Of a DNA stretch of 64,000 nt, positions 8,381-17,518 are shown piece by piece. Under the pieces are notes generated by a model that saw only the letters and a program-made list of their open reading frames with translations, made no database searches and was not told the origin of the DNA. Each line of letters starts with the position of its first letter. Position 1 is the stretch's first letter. A program made the translations under genes and the position numbers. The stretch lies in NCBI GenBank assembly GCA_027924025.1, contig AP026970.1, positions 248,001 to 312,000 on the forward strand, given 5' to 3'. The stretch comes from Comamonadaceae bacterium OS-4 (GTDB taxonomy: Bacteria; Pseudomonadota; Gammaproteobacteria; Burkholderiales; Burkholderiaceae_C).

Positions 8381-9607
8381 TTGTTTTTCTCCCCTTGGTA
8401 TCAGCGCTGTCGTGCGCGCTTCATCGCGAGCAAGCTTGAGAATGACCGGGTGCAGGGCGAGGCCACCATCGAGTCCTTGAAGCGCTACCGGCGCCTCGCC
8501 TTTTTTCTGGTGCCTCTGCATGCGGCATTGGCCTGGTTTTTTGCGCATTTCACGCCCCCGGAATTCAGGCCTGAGCTGGCGCAGTGGGCCCATGACTTGA
8601 CCTACGCCCATGCGTTGGCTTGCGTGGGCGTGCTGGTCACAGCGCTGGCAGCCCATAGGTTTTTGCAGCGCCACACGCGGGCGACAGCCGGTGCGATTGC
8701 CCTACAAATTTTCATTGCGGCGGCATATTTGAGTTACGGGGCGTACATCACGCTGTTGGACCTGGAGTACAACGCGGGTGCCGGCATGGCGAGTTTCCTG
8801 CTGATCTGTGTCACGTTCGGCGTGCTGGCGCTGATGCGTCCTGCGATATCGGTGCCGGTCTTTTCCTTGAGCTATGTAGTGTTTGCGGTATTGCTGGAGA
8901 ACGCATTCATCAATTCCTCTCAGATCGCGAGCCTGCGCATCGTGGCTATCATCACTCCGGCGCTGGCGCTCATGGCCTCGATCATGAATTGGAACCAATA
9001 CGCCAAAGCCGTGGTGCTGCGCCGCCAGCTCAGCAAAAGCAATGCAGACCTGGTGGCCCAGCAAGCGGAGCTGGCTTTTCTGGCCGATCACGACGCGCTC
9101 ACCGGCCTCTATAACCGCCGCGAGTTCATGCGCCTGGCGCAAATGGAGCTGCTGCGCGCTACGCGGGTGCCGTGCCACACCGCCGTCATCATGGTGGATC
9201 TGGACTTCTTTAAAAGTGTGAACGATCGCTATGGCCACCCCGGGGGCGATGCGGTGCTCAAAGCTACCGCACAGTGCCTGAGCTACTCGCTGCGCATCAC
9301 CGATACATTGGCACGCATGGGCGGCGAAGAGTTCATCGTGTTGTTACCGGACACCGGGCGCGAAGGGGCCATGCAAGTCGCCAGCAAATTGCGTGATGCG
9401 ATCCGCGCCATGGACGTGGATTTTGAGGGCCAGCCCATCCGGGTGACTGCCAGCTTCGGGGTCAGCACGCTGCCACCCACTGTGCGGGGTACGGCCGATG
9501 CCATTTATGCCGCGGCCGACCGCGCGCTGTATGTGGCCAAACAAACCGGCCGTGACAAAGTGGAATACGCGGCGCCTGAGGCGTCAGAGCTCAAGCACAA
9601 AGCCTAG
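8381..9607 (+). CDS. Membrane-bound diguanylate cyclase (GGDEF)
   Basis: The 408-residue protein starts at a TTG (8381) preceded by GAGGAGTTCAGGA; a GTG at 8450 is an alternative start. About six hydrophobic segments fill residues 37-205. A short coiled linker (RRQLSKSNADLVAQQAELAFL) leads into a complete GGDEF domain: DALTGLYNRREF, then GGEEF at 314-318. RITD at 305-308 lies exactly five residues before GGEEF and is a product-inhibition I-site. It is therefore predicted to make cyclic di-GMP and to be feedback controlled. The membrane sensor part has no recognised named domain. A degenerate HD-GYP protein lies 2.5 kb downstream. Confidence 0.9.
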   Translation: MFFSPWYQRCRARFIASKLENDRVQGEATIESLKRYRRLAFFLVPLHAALAWFFAHFTPPEFRPELAQWAHDLTYAHALACVGVLVTALAAHRFLQRHTRATAGAIALQIFIAAAYLSYGAYITLLDLEYNAGAGMASFLLICVTFGVLALMRPAISVPVFSLSYVVFAVLLENAFINSSQIASLRIVAIITPALALMASIMNWNQYAKAVVLRRQLSKSNADLVAQQAELAFLADHDALTGLYNRREFMRLAQMELLRATRVPCHTAVIMVDLDFFKSVNDRYGHPGGDAVLKATAQCLSYSLRITDTLARMGGEEFIVLLPDTGREGAMQVASKLRDAIRAMDVDFEGQPIRVTASFGVSTLPPTVRGTADAIYAAADRALYVAKQTGRDKVEYAAPEASELKHKA

Positions 9608-9631
9608 CGGCTGCCGCCAGAGGGGCTGGGT

Positions 9632-10915
9632 TCAGCCGTGCAGGTTGTCGTTGCGGGCCACGTCCAGCAAGTGGTTGACCTCGTCGGCATGGTCGCGGAC
9701 GTTGCGTTCATGCCAGCGCTTGATGACCCACATAAAGCCCGCCACCACAATACCGAATGCGCTGATGGCGCCGAAGGCAGAGAGCCCCATGCTGGTGGAC
9801 AGCGCGTACATTCCGCCCAAGCCCAGAATACAGGCCTGCTCATTGAAGTTTTGCACCGCAATTGAGCGGCCGGCGCCCATCAGGTTGTGCCCACGGTGTT
9901 GGAGTAGCGCATTCATTGGCACCACCAAGAAGCCGCCCAGCCCGCCCAGCAGAATCAGGAAAGGTGCGGCCACCCACACGTTGTCGATGAAGTTCAGCAG
10001 AATGACCAACAGGCCCATGCCGATACCCAAGGGCATCACATTGACCGCATGTTCCAGCCGCATGCGCAGTGAGGCTGCCACCGCACCGACGGCGGTGCCG
10101 ATGGCCACCACGCCCACCAGGGCCGAGGCTTGGGTGACGCTGTAGCCCAAAGCCGCGGCTGCCCACGCCAGCACGATGTAACGCAAATTGCCGCTCACGC
10201 CCCAGAACAGGGTGGTGGTGCTCAGCGAGATCTGGCCCAGCTTGTCGTTCCACAGCTTGGTGTTGCAAGTCCAGAAATCGGGCAGCAGGCTCAAGAGATT
10301 TTTGGGCATGGGCCGCATGCTCACGCCCGTCTCGGGAATGCGGGTGTTGAACCAGGCGGCTGCCAGGTACACAAAAATCAGGATGCCAATGGCGGCTTCC
10401 GGCGCGGTATCAATGCTGGTGGTGATGAAGGGGAAATCAAACGACAGCAGCGCGCTGGAGATCATCGGGCTCACCAATTGGCCACCCAGCAACACACCCA
10501 GAATGATGGAGGCAATCGTCAAGCCTTCAATCCAGCCGTTGGCTTTGACCAATTGGGAGGCCGGCAGCAGCTCGGTCAGGATGCCGTACTTGGCGGGCGA
10601 GTAGGCGGCAGCCCCCAGCCCCACGATGGCGTACGCCATGAGCGGATGCGTGCCGAACAGCATCAACAGGCAGCCCACCACCTTGATGGTGTTGCTGATG
10701 AACATGACCTTGCCTTTGGGCAGGGCGTCTGCAAATGCGCCCACAAAGGGCGCCAGCACCACGTAAAACAAGGCGAACATGGGAACCAGTGCGGCTTGCT
10801 GCCATTCCGGTGCGCCGGAGCTGCGCAGTAACTGAACGGCACCCACAAACAAGGCGTTGTCGGCCAGCGAGCTGAAGAACTGCGCTGACATGATGGTGTA
10901 GAAGCCGCGTTTCAT
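9632..10915 (-). CDS. lplT: Lysophospholipid transporter LplT (MFS)
   Basis: The 427-residue major facilitator protein has about 12 membrane segments and starts MKRGFYTIMSAQFFSSLADNAL, the LplT signature (SLADNA). The stretch AAAYSPAKYGILTELLPASQLVKANG is characteristic of LplT/YgeD. Family role: it flips lysophospholipids across the inner membrane for reacylation. In enterobacteria lplT is next to aas; here no acyltransferase is adjacent, and it diverges from alr. It is convergent with the diguanylate cyclase gene. Confidence 0.9.
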   Translation of the reverse strand: MKRGFYTIMSAQFFSSLADNALFVGAVQLLRSSGAPEWQQAALVPMFALFYVVLAPFVGAFADALPKGKVMFISNTIKVVGCLLMLFGTHPLMAYAIVGLGAAAYSPAKYGILTELLPASQLVKANGWIEGLTIASIILGVLLGGQLVSPMISSALLSFDFPFITTSIDTAPEAAIGILIFVYLAAAWFNTRIPETGVSMRPMPKNLLSLLPDFWTCNTKLWNDKLGQISLSTTTLFWGVSGNLRYIVLAWAAAALGYSVTQASALVGVVAIGTAVGAVAASLRMRLEHAVNVMPLGIGMGLLVILLNFIDNVWVAAPFLILLGGLGGFLVVPMNALLQHRGHNLMGAGRSIAVQNFNEQACILGLGGMYALSTSMGLSAFGAISAFGIVVAGFMWVIKRWHERNVRDHADEVNHLLDVARNDNLHG

Positions 10916-10932
10916 GGGTAGGTTCTGGGCAC

Positions 10933-10947
10933 ATTAGCGGGGCTAAT
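10933..10947. promoter_or_regulatory. Perfect inverted repeat in the lplT/alr divergent gap
   Basis: ATTAGC-GGG-GCTAAT is a perfect 6-3-6 palindrome 18 bp upstream of the lplT start codon. It could be an operator controlling lplT or the divergent pair. No regulator is identified. Confidence 0.35.
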
Positions 10948-11041
10948 GCGCGGAATATTGTTGTGGGTCTCCAAGCGTGCGACGGTTATAGCACGGCGTG
11001 GAATGTCAAAATCATTGCGGTCCCTTGTTGTTACCCACTCT

Positions 11042-12136
11042 ATGCCACGTCCTATCCAAGCCACCATTCATGTTCAGGCCCTGCGTCATAACTTGGAGGT
11101 GTGCCGCCGCGCGGCGCCGGATGCCCGCATCTGGGCAGTGGTCAAGGCCAACGCGTACGGGCACGGCATTGAACGCGCTTTTGACGGTTTGCGCGGCGCA
11201 GACGGCATTGCACTCCTGGACCTGGACGAGGCCCAGCGGGTACGCAGCTTGGGCTGGCGCGGACCTATCCTGTTGCTGGAGGGCGTGTTTGAGCAGCGCG
11301 ACCTGGAGCTGTGCTCCCGCCTCGGCCTGTGGCACACGGTGCACTGCCAGGAGCAGATCGACATGCTGGCCATCCACAAAACCAACGAGCCGCACCGGGT
11401 GTTTCTCAAGGTCAACTCCGGCATGAACCGCTTGGGCTTTCAGCCCGAACAGGTGCGGTCTGCGTGGACCCGCCTGAATGCCTTGCCGCAGGTGGACGAG
11501 ATTTCGCTCATGACCCACTTCAGCGACGCTGACGGTCCCAAGGGCATTGCCGGTCAGATGGCGGTGTTTAAACAAGCCACCGATGACCTGCCTGGCGAGC
11601 GCACGGTCAGCAACAGTGCGGCCACCTTGCGGCATTCGGGCTCCGGCCTGGTATCCGACTGGGTGCGCGCCGGCATTGCCACCTACGGCAGCGCGCCGGA
11701 CTACCCCGAGCACGACATCGCCCACTGGGGCTTGCAGCCCACCATGACGCTTGCTGCAAAAATCATAGCTACTCGCGCACTATCGGCGGGCGATACGGTC
11801 GGATACGGCTCTCATTTCACCGCAGACAAGCCGATGCGCATCGGCGTGGTGGCTTGCGGCTATGCCGACGGCTACCCCCGCATCTGCCCCACCGGCACTC
11901 CGGTGCTGATCAACGGGGTGCGCAGCCGTGTCGTGGGCCGGGTCAGCATGGACATGATCACCGTCGACCTTGACCCGGTGCCCCAGGCTGGCATGGGTTC
12001 CGAGGTCACCCTGTGGGGGCGCGCAGCCAACGGCGCGGTGCTGCCGATTGACGAAATTGCGGCCGCTGCCGGCACCGTGGGCTATGAATTGATGTGCGCG
12101 CTCGCGCAGCGGGTACCGGTCGTCGTGGCAGACTAG
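11042..12136 (+). CDS. alr: Alanine racemase
   Basis: The 364-residue protein starts [17 protein letters not shown] at 11042; the frame is open upstream to 10946 but that part is not Alr-like. The PLP-binding lysine is Lys35 in [12 protein letters not shown], and the second catalytic base is Tyr255 in [18 protein letters not shown] is a conserved substrate-site motif. It interconverts L- and D-alanine for peptidoglycan synthesis in the cytosol. A 28-bp dispersed repeat lies inside the gene and encodes about AAKIIATRA, directly before the Tyr255 motif, without disturbing the fold length. The next gene begins 6 bp after the stop. Confidence 0.95.
   Translation: MPRPIQATIHVQALRHNLEVCRRAAPDARIWAVVKANAYGHGIERAFDGLRGADGIALLDLDEAQRVRSLGWRGPILLLEGVFEQRDLELCSRLGLWHTVHCQEQIDMLAIHKTNEPHRVFLKVNSGMNRLGFQPEQVRSAWTRLNALPQVDEISLMTHFSDADGPKGIAGQMAVFKQATDDLPGERTVSNSAATLRHSGSGLVSDWVRAGIATYGSAPDYPEHDIAHWGLQPTMTLAAKIIATRALSAGDTVGYGSHFTADKPMRIGVVACGYADGYPRICPTGTPVLINGVRSRVVGRVSMDMITVDLDPVPQAGMGSEVTLWGRAANGAVLPIDEIAAAAGTVGYELMCALAQRVPVVVAD
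11752..11779 (+). repeat. 28-bp dispersed repeat, copy 2 (inside alr)
   Basis: TGCTGC-N7-ATAGCT-N4-GCGCA. It is in frame within alr about 25 bases before the codon for catalytic Tyr255. One half of the palindrome has two mismatches. Confidence 0.7.
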
Positions 12137-12141
12137 CCTCC

Positions 12142-13353
12142 ATGAAATATGTGCCCATTCCGATTGCCATGCTGGAAGTGGGCCGGCCTTTGCCGATCGA
12201 CATCTGGAGCGATACCGGCCAGCTGCTGTTGAAGAAGGGGCAGCCGGTCGTCTCCGAGCAGCACCGCGACAAGCTCCACGCCTTTAATGCCAGCTCCACG
12301 CCGGGCGATGCCATGGCCTGGCAGCGCGCCTACGAGCGCATGGTGCACGAGATGCTGCGCGACGGCGTGGATGTGCAAACCATTGCCCAAGCGCCTATGC
12401 CATCCCGCATCCGCGAGGTGGACTATGTGGCCGGTACCGCACTGAGCGGCGGCTGGCCCGATTTGCAGGATGTGCTGCGCGGCATCTTGTACCAGGGCGG
12501 CTTGGCCATCAACCCGCTCTCCCGGCTGGACGGCATGGCCCGCACCGTGCTCAAGTTGTTGGAAGCGGACCCGGACGACGCGCTCTTTCGCCTGTTCCAA
12601 ATGCTGGGTGACAACAGCTTGGGTTACTGCTCCACCCACGCGCTGCTGACCGGCACCATCAGCCTGCTCACCGCTGACAAGTTGGGCCTGGACCCCAGTG
12701 TGCGCCGCAGCCTGCTGGACGCCGCCCTGACCCAGAACATCGGCATGGCCCGCGACCAGGACAGCCTTTCCCGCCAGAACGCTGCACCCACCGAGTGGCA
12801 GCGCCAGCTGATTGCCGACCATGCGGGCCGGAGTGCCGACACCCTGCACAAGCTCGGGCTGGAAGACGAAGACACCCTGGACCTGGTGCGCTGGCACCAC
12901 AAGCCGTTGCACCCCGAGGCCCTGCCGCGTAACCGCATGGCACGCCGGGTGCTGGCGACGGCCGACGGTTTCGTGGCCAAAATGGCCGCCCGCAAATCCC
13001 GCACGCCCATGCCCGCCATCAGCGCCGCCAAATCCATATTCGCCGCGGCCGAGGGCGAAGCTGCCACCGTGGGCGGCGCCATGGCGACCAGCACCGGCTT
13101 TTACCCGCCGGGCACCTATGTGTTGCTGGTCAATGGCGACACTGCGGTCGTGGCCCAGCGGGGTGCACGCGCCAATGCGCCCTGGGTGATCCCGGTGATG
13201 GACAAAAACAGCATGCCGGTCGCGGTCTACACCTGCCGGGACACCCATGACCCGGCCTGGGCGCTGGTGACGCCCTTGAACTTCCAGTCGGTGAAGGTCT
13301 CGGTCAGCGCCGACCGGGTGCAGCGGGCCCGCACCCGCATACCCAAGGCCTAG
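12142..13353 (+). CDS. Degenerate HD-GYP domain protein
   Basis: The 403-residue protein starts MKYVPIPIAMLEVGRPLPID, like the N-terminal domain found before HD-GYP phosphodiesterases, followed by an HD-like helical region (about residues 145-300) and a C-terminal STGFYPPGTYVLLVNGD strand region typical of HD-GYP proteins. The metal-binding HD dyad expected in LLHDIGK is replaced by TQNIGM (197-202) and no GYP motif follows WHHKP (251-255). I infer that it no longer hydrolyses cyclic di-GMP and may bind it or act as a scaffold. It is cotranscribed with alr and ends exactly where the convergent P-type ATPase gene ends. Confidence 0.75.
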   Translation: MKYVPIPIAMLEVGRPLPIDIWSDTGQLLLKKGQPVVSEQHRDKLHAFNASSTPGDAMAWQRAYERMVHEMLRDGVDVQTIAQAPMPSRIREVDYVAGTALSGGWPDLQDVLRGILYQGGLAINPLSRLDGMARTVLKLLEADPDDALFRLFQMLGDNSLGYCSTHALLTGTISLLTADKLGLDPSVRRSLLDAALTQNIGMARDQDSLSRQNAAPTEWQRQLIADHAGRSADTLHKLGLEDEDTLDLVRWHHKPLHPEALPRNRMARRVLATADGFVAKMAARKSRTPMPAISAAKSIFAAAEGEAATVGGAMATSTGFYPPGTYVLLVNGDTAVVAQRGARANAPWVIPVMDKNSMPVAVYTCRDTHDPAWALVTPLNFQSVKVSVSADRVQRARTRIPKA

Positions 13354-15954
13354 TCACCCGGCCAGGGCCGCCGGGTGCTGCCGGCCGGCCCACTTCAGGC
13401 CGGCGCAGGCCAGCAGGGTGAGCCCCACCAAACCTGCGCACACCGCCCATTGCTCGGCATTCAGGGCGGCAAATGCGGCCAGCTTCTGTATCCACGGCAC
13501 ATACACCATGGCCAGCAGCACGCCCAGTGCTACCGCGCACACGCCCCACAACACTCCATTGGGCCGCAGCAGCCAGGCGCGCGGGTTCAGCTGGGTGCTG
13601 CGGTTCATAAAGATCAGGCTCAGGTTGACCAGCAGCAGGGTGGCAAACGCCAGCGTGCGCGCATGCTCGGGGCTGGCGTGGGCCAAGCCCCAAGCCATGG
13701 CACCCATGACCGCCATCAGGCCGACCACGCCCTGGGCCAGTGCCTGCCAGAGCGTGCCACGGTTCAGCAAAGCCGCCTTCACATCGCGCGGGGGCTGTTG
13801 CATCCCGTTTTTCTCGGCGGGTTCGTTTTCAAACACCATGGAGCAAGCCGGGTCGATCACCAGTTCCAGAAAGGCAATGTGCAACGGGAACAAGGCTGTC
13901 GGCCAACCCAGCAGCACCGGCAGCAGCGCCATGCCGGCAATCGGCACATGCACCGCCAGCACATAGGCCATGGACTTGCGCACATTGTCGAAAATGCGCC
14001 GGCCCAGCCGCACCGCTGCAGTGATAGACGCAAAGTTGTCGTCCAGCAGCACCAGCGCGGCAGACTCGCGGGCCACATCGGTGCCGCGTTGACCCATGGC
14101 AATGCCCACGTGAGCCGCTTTGAGGGCAGGGGCGTCGTTCACACCGTCGCCGGTCATGGCCACGATCTGCCCTTCGGCCTGCAAGGCCTGCACGATGCGC
14201 AGCTTTTGCACCGGCGCTACCCGGGCGCACACCCGGGTGTGGCGCATGCGCTCGCGCAAGGCTGCGTCGTCCAGGGTGTCGATGTCGTCGCCACTGAGCA
14301 CTTCATCGGCCGCCGAGTTACCCGGCCCTGTGGCTGCGGTGAGGATGCCCGCGTGTTTTGCGATGGCAGTGGCCGTGCCCGGGTGGTCGCCGGTGATCAT
14401 CACCACCCGGATACCTGCCTGCAAACACTCCGCCACCGAGTCGGCAATACCAAGGCGCAGCGGGTCTTCCAGCCCGATGAGGCCGAGCAAGGTGAAGTCG
14501 AAATCGTGCTCCTGCCCCGGCAGGGTGATGGTGCCCGCCGCACCCGGCACTCGGCTGGAGGCCACGCCCAGCACCCGCAGTCCCTGGTCGGCCAGAAAAG
14601 TGGCCGCCGCTTGGGCACGGGCCAACTCGGCAGGCGGCAGGTGGCACAGGTCGAACACCGCTTCGGGCGCGCCCTTGGCGGCCACGATGTGGGCATCGCC
14701 GTCATCGGCCGTCCACACATGCGACATGGCGCGCAGCTGGGGGCTCAGGCCGTATTCGCGCACCAGGGTCCAGTCGCGGTGCAGGTGCTCGGTGTCTTGC
14801 AAGGTCTGGGCGCCCAGCCGGTGAAAGGCTTGTTCCATCGGGTCAAACGGCTCCTCCACACTGGCCAGAATGGCGTACTCGGCCACGCGGTGAAACGCCT
14901 CCGGCAGCGCGTGGGGTTCGCCGTCAGGAAGGGCCAGTGTTTGATCTGCTGCCGTGCCACCATAGGCAAACAAGGCGGCCACCCGCATGCGGTTTTCGGT
15001 CAGGGTGCCCGTCTTGTCGACACACAGCACCGAGGTCGCCCCCAGGGTTTCAATCGCGGCCAGGCGGCGGGTCAGCACCTGCTGCTTGGCGAGCCGCCAG
15101 GCGCCCAATGCTGGCAGTACCGTGAGGATGACGGTGAACTCCTGCGGCAGCAAGGCCATGGCCAGCGCGATGCCTGAGAGCAGGGCGGCGGTCCAGTTGC
15201 CGTGCATCAGTCCACTGGCCAATATCAGCAGCAAGCTGGCAGCAAACGCCAACACCGCCAGGCGTTTGACCAGCACGGTTGTTTGTTGCTTGAGCGGCGA
15301 GTCTTCCGGGCCCAGCCCGTCCAATGCGCTGCCGATGCGCCCCATGGCCGACGCCGCGCCGGTGTGCTCCACCCGCGCCAGCCCGTGGCCGCGCACCAGC
15401 AGGGTGCCGCCGAAGAGCGCGGCGTCGCCCCCGCTGGCGGCCTTTTCAACGGGCACCGATTCGCCGCTGAGCATGGATTCGTCCGCCATCACATCGCTGC
15501 CGTTCAAGAGCGTCGCATCCGCGGCCACCCGGTCGCCCTCGGCCAGCACCAGCACATCGCCGGGCACCACGGTGCTGCCCGGCACGGCTTGGGCCTTGCC
15601 GTCGCGCAGCACCTGGGCTTGCGGGCTGGCGAGTTGGCGCAGGGCCTGCATGGCGTGTTCGGTTTTGCCCTCCTGGTAGAGCGTGAGCGCCACGACCATG
15701 ACCACCAAGCCCAGCAGAATGCCGCCCTCCTGCCAGTCGCCCAGCAGTCCGTAGAGCACGGCAGCACCCAGCAGCAGCAAAAACATGGGCTCGGTCAGCG
15801 TCTCGCGGGCGATGGCGGTCCAGCGCCGTGAGCCGGCGCCGGGCAGTGCGTTGGAGCCGTGGGTGGCCAGCAACTGGGCGGCTTGCGCGCTGCTTAGGCC
15901 TTGGGGGGCAGTGCTGTCGGCAACAGATGCCGTTGTTTCAGGTGAAATTGGCAT
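13354..15954 (-). CDS. P-type cation-transporting ATPase, substrate unknown
   Basis: The 866-residue protein starts MPISPETTASVADS at 15954; the frame is open 59 codons further upstream, but that part contains a copy of the dispersed repeat and is not ATPase-like. Visible motifs are MLSGES (161-166, actuator), DKTGTLTE with phosphorylated Asp313, MITGDHPGT, and TGDGVNDAPALKAAHVGIAMG. The M4 ion-binding region reads LLPQEFTV instead of the PEGLP of Ca-ATPases. The C-terminal region has FLELVIDPACSMVFENEP. The layout is P2-like (Ca/Mg-type, no heavy-metal domain). The unusual M4 motif prevents a confident ion assignment. No regulator or partner is adjacent. Confidence 0.88.
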   Translation of the reverse strand: MPISPETTASVADSTAPQGLSSAQAAQLLATHGSNALPGAGSRRWTAIARETLTEPMFLLLLGAAVLYGLLGDWQEGGILLGLVVMVVALTLYQEGKTEHAMQALRQLASPQAQVLRDGKAQAVPGSTVVPGDVLVLAEGDRVAADATLLNGSDVMADESMLSGESVPVEKAASGGDAALFGGTLLVRGHGLARVEHTGAASAMGRIGSALDGLGPEDSPLKQQTTVLVKRLAVLAFAASLLLILASGLMHGNWTAALLSGIALAMALLPQEFTVILTVLPALGAWRLAKQQVLTRRLAAIETLGATSVLCVDKTGTLTENRMRVAALFAYGGTAADQTLALPDGEPHALPEAFHRVAEYAILASVEEPFDPMEQAFHRLGAQTLQDTEHLHRDWTLVREYGLSPQLRAMSHVWTADDGDAHIVAAKGAPEAVFDLCHLPPAELARAQAAATFLADQGLRVLGVASSRVPGAAGTITLPGQEHDFDFTLLGLIGLEDPLRLGIADSVAECLQAGIRVVMITGDHPGTATAIAKHAGILTAATGPGNSAADEVLSGDDIDTLDDAALRERMRHTRVCARVAPVQKLRIVQALQAEGQIVAMTGDGVNDAPALKAAHVGIAMGQRGTDVARESAALVLLDDNFASITAAVRLGRRIFDNVRKSMAYVLAVHVPIAGMALLPVLLGWPTALFPLHIAFLELVIDPACSMVFENEPAEKNGMQQPPRDVKAALLNRGTLWQALAQGVVGLMAVMGAMAWGLAHASPEHARTLAFATLLLVNLSLIFMNRSTQLNPRAWLLRPNGVLWGVCAVALGVLLAMVYVPWIQKLAAFAALNAEQWAVCAGLVGLTLLACAGLKWAGRQHPAALAG

Positions 15955-15971
15955 GTAGCCCTTGTGAAATA

Positions 15972-15999
15972 TGCGTGAGCAGCTCCTGATTTGGTAGCA
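15972..15999 (-). repeat. 28-bp dispersed repeat, copy 3
   Basis: On the minus strand TGCTAC-N7-GGAGCT-N4-ACGCA, a slightly decayed copy just upstream of the P-type ATPase start codon. Confidence 0.6.
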
Positions 16000-16075
16000 A
16001 GCTCTTGGGGCACTTCTCACCATGCTAGAGATGCAGGGCGTTGCCGTCTGTGATCTGGCGCATGGTCTGCGCAGT

Positions 16076-16104
16076 TTGTTATCTGTGGTTTTGTACAGTA
16101 TTAT
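16076..16104 (+). promoter_or_regulatory. radA promoter with embedded LexA-type box
   Basis: A -35 element TTGTTA (16076-16081) and a -10 element TATTAT (16099-16104) are 17 bp apart. CTGT-GGTTTTGT-ACAG (16083-16098) fills the spacer and matches CTGT-N8-ACAG. Transcription would start at about 16110-16112, at the ATG, giving a leaderless or nearly leaderless mRNA. Confidence 0.68.
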
Positions 16105-16111
16105 TCCCGCC

Positions 16112-17479
16112 ATGGCCAAAGACAAAACCATCTACACCTGCAACGAGTGCGGCGGCACCAGCCCCAAATGGCTGGGCAAGTGCCCGCACTGCAACGCCTG
16201 GAACACGCTGATCGAATCCGTGGCCAGCAGCGACGGCCCAGCCAAAAACCGCTTTGCCTCGCTGGCCAAGACGGCCGAGGTCACGGTGCTCTCCGACATC
16301 GAAGCGCAGGACGTGGACCGCACCCCCACCGGCCACGAGGAGCTGGACCGTGTGTTGGGCGGCGGCATGGTCGAAGGCGGCGTGGTGTTGATCGGCGGCG
16401 ACCCCGGCATCGGCAAGTCCACACTCTTGTTGCAGGCACTCGATTCGCTGCAGCGCTCCGGCAAGAACACCCTCTACGTCACCGGCGAAGAGAGCGGGGC
16501 GCAAGTCGCGTTGCGCTCGCGCCGCTTGGGGCTGGACCACTCGCAGGTGAAAGTGCTGGCCGAGATTCAGCTCGAAAAAATCCTCGCCACCCTGGAGGCC
16601 AACCGCCCGGACGTGGCGGTGATCGATTCCATCCAGACCGTGTACTCCGAGCAGCTCACCAGCGCGCCGGGCTCGGTCGCCCAGGTCCGCGAATGCGCAG
16701 CCCACCTGACCCGCGCGGCCAAGGCCAGTGGCACCGCCATCGTGCTCGTGGGCCATGTGACCAAAGAGGGCGCGCTGGCCGGGCCGCGCGTGCTGGAGCA
16801 CATGGTGGACACGGTGCTGTACTTTGAGGGCGACACGCACAGCCAGTTCAGGCTGGTGCGCGCCATCAAAAACCGCTTTGGCGCGGTCAACGAAATTGGC
16901 GTCTTCGCCATGACCGAAAAAGGCCTCAAGGGCGTGAGCAATCCGAGTGCCATTTTTTTGAGCCAACACGCCGAGCCGGTGCCCGGCAGTTGCGTGATGG
17001 TGACGCTGGAAGGCACCCGCCCGTTGCTGGTGGAAATCCAAGCGCTCGTGGACATGGGCGGCCCGTCGCCCCGCCGCTTGAGTGTGGGTTTGGACAAAGA
17101 CCGTCTGGCCATGTTGCTGGCCGTGTTGCACCGCCATGCGGGCGTGGCGTGTATGGACCAGGATGTGTTCATCAACGCGGTGGGCGGTGTGCGCATCGGC
17201 GAGCCGGCGGCGGACTTGGCGGTGATGCTGTCCATCACCTCCAGCCTGCGTGGCAAGCCCTTGCCCAAAGGCTTTATCGCGTTTGGCGAAGTGGGGCTGG
17301 CCGGCGAGGTGCGCCCTGCACCCCGTGGCCAGGAGCGCCTGAAGGAAGCCGCCAAGCTGGGCTTCACCATCGCGGTGGTGCCCAAGGCGAATGCGCCCAA
17401 AAAGCCGATTGAGGGCATGACCATCCACGCAGTGGAGCGGGTGGAAGAAGCCATGAATGTGGTGCGCGGCTTGACCTGA
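16112..17479 (+). CDS. radA: DNA repair protein RadA
   Basis: The 455-residue protein starts MAKDKTIYTCNECGG at 16112. A C4 zinc finger uses Cys10, Cys13, Cys24 and Cys27. The RecA-like core has Walker A GGDPGIGKST (95-104) and the RadA-specific KNRFG motif at 253-257; a Lon-like domain fills the C-terminus (GGVRIGEPAADLAVMLS, then FGEVGLAGEVRP). Family role: a hexameric helicase that extends D-loops by branch migration in recombination and repair. Its promoter contains a LexA-type box and the predicted mRNA has almost no leader, so SOS control is inferred. It appears to be monocistronic or coupled to the small membrane protein downstream. Confidence 0.96.
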   Translation: MAKDKTIYTCNECGGTSPKWLGKCPHCNAWNTLIESVASSDGPAKNRFASLAKTAEVTVLSDIEAQDVDRTPTGHEELDRVLGGGMVEGGVVLIGGDPGIGKSTLLLQALDSLQRSGKNTLYVTGEESGAQVALRSRRLGLDHSQVKVLAEIQLEKILATLEANRPDVAVIDSIQTVYSEQLTSAPGSVAQVRECAAHLTRAAKASGTAIVLVGHVTKEGALAGPRVLEHMVDTVLYFEGDTHSQFRLVRAIKNRFGAVNEIGVFAMTEKGLKGVSNPSAIFLSQHAEPVPGSCVMVTLEGTRPLLVEIQALVDMGGPSPRRLSVGLDKDRLAMLLAVLHRHAGVACMDQDVFINAVGGVRIGEPAADLAVMLSITSSLRGKPLPKGFIAFGEVGLAGEVRPAPRGQERLKEAAKLGFTIAVVPKANAPKKPIEGMTIHAVERVEEAMNVVRGLT

Positions 17480-17518
17480 GGCAATACGCTCCGGCCTGTA
17501 AATGCCTACACTGCAGGC

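Noticed and set aside
13375-15177. 600-codon open frame antisense to the P-type ATPase gene
   Set aside because: Composition (His, Gln, Arg) and lack of motifs show it is a shadow of the ATPase codons.
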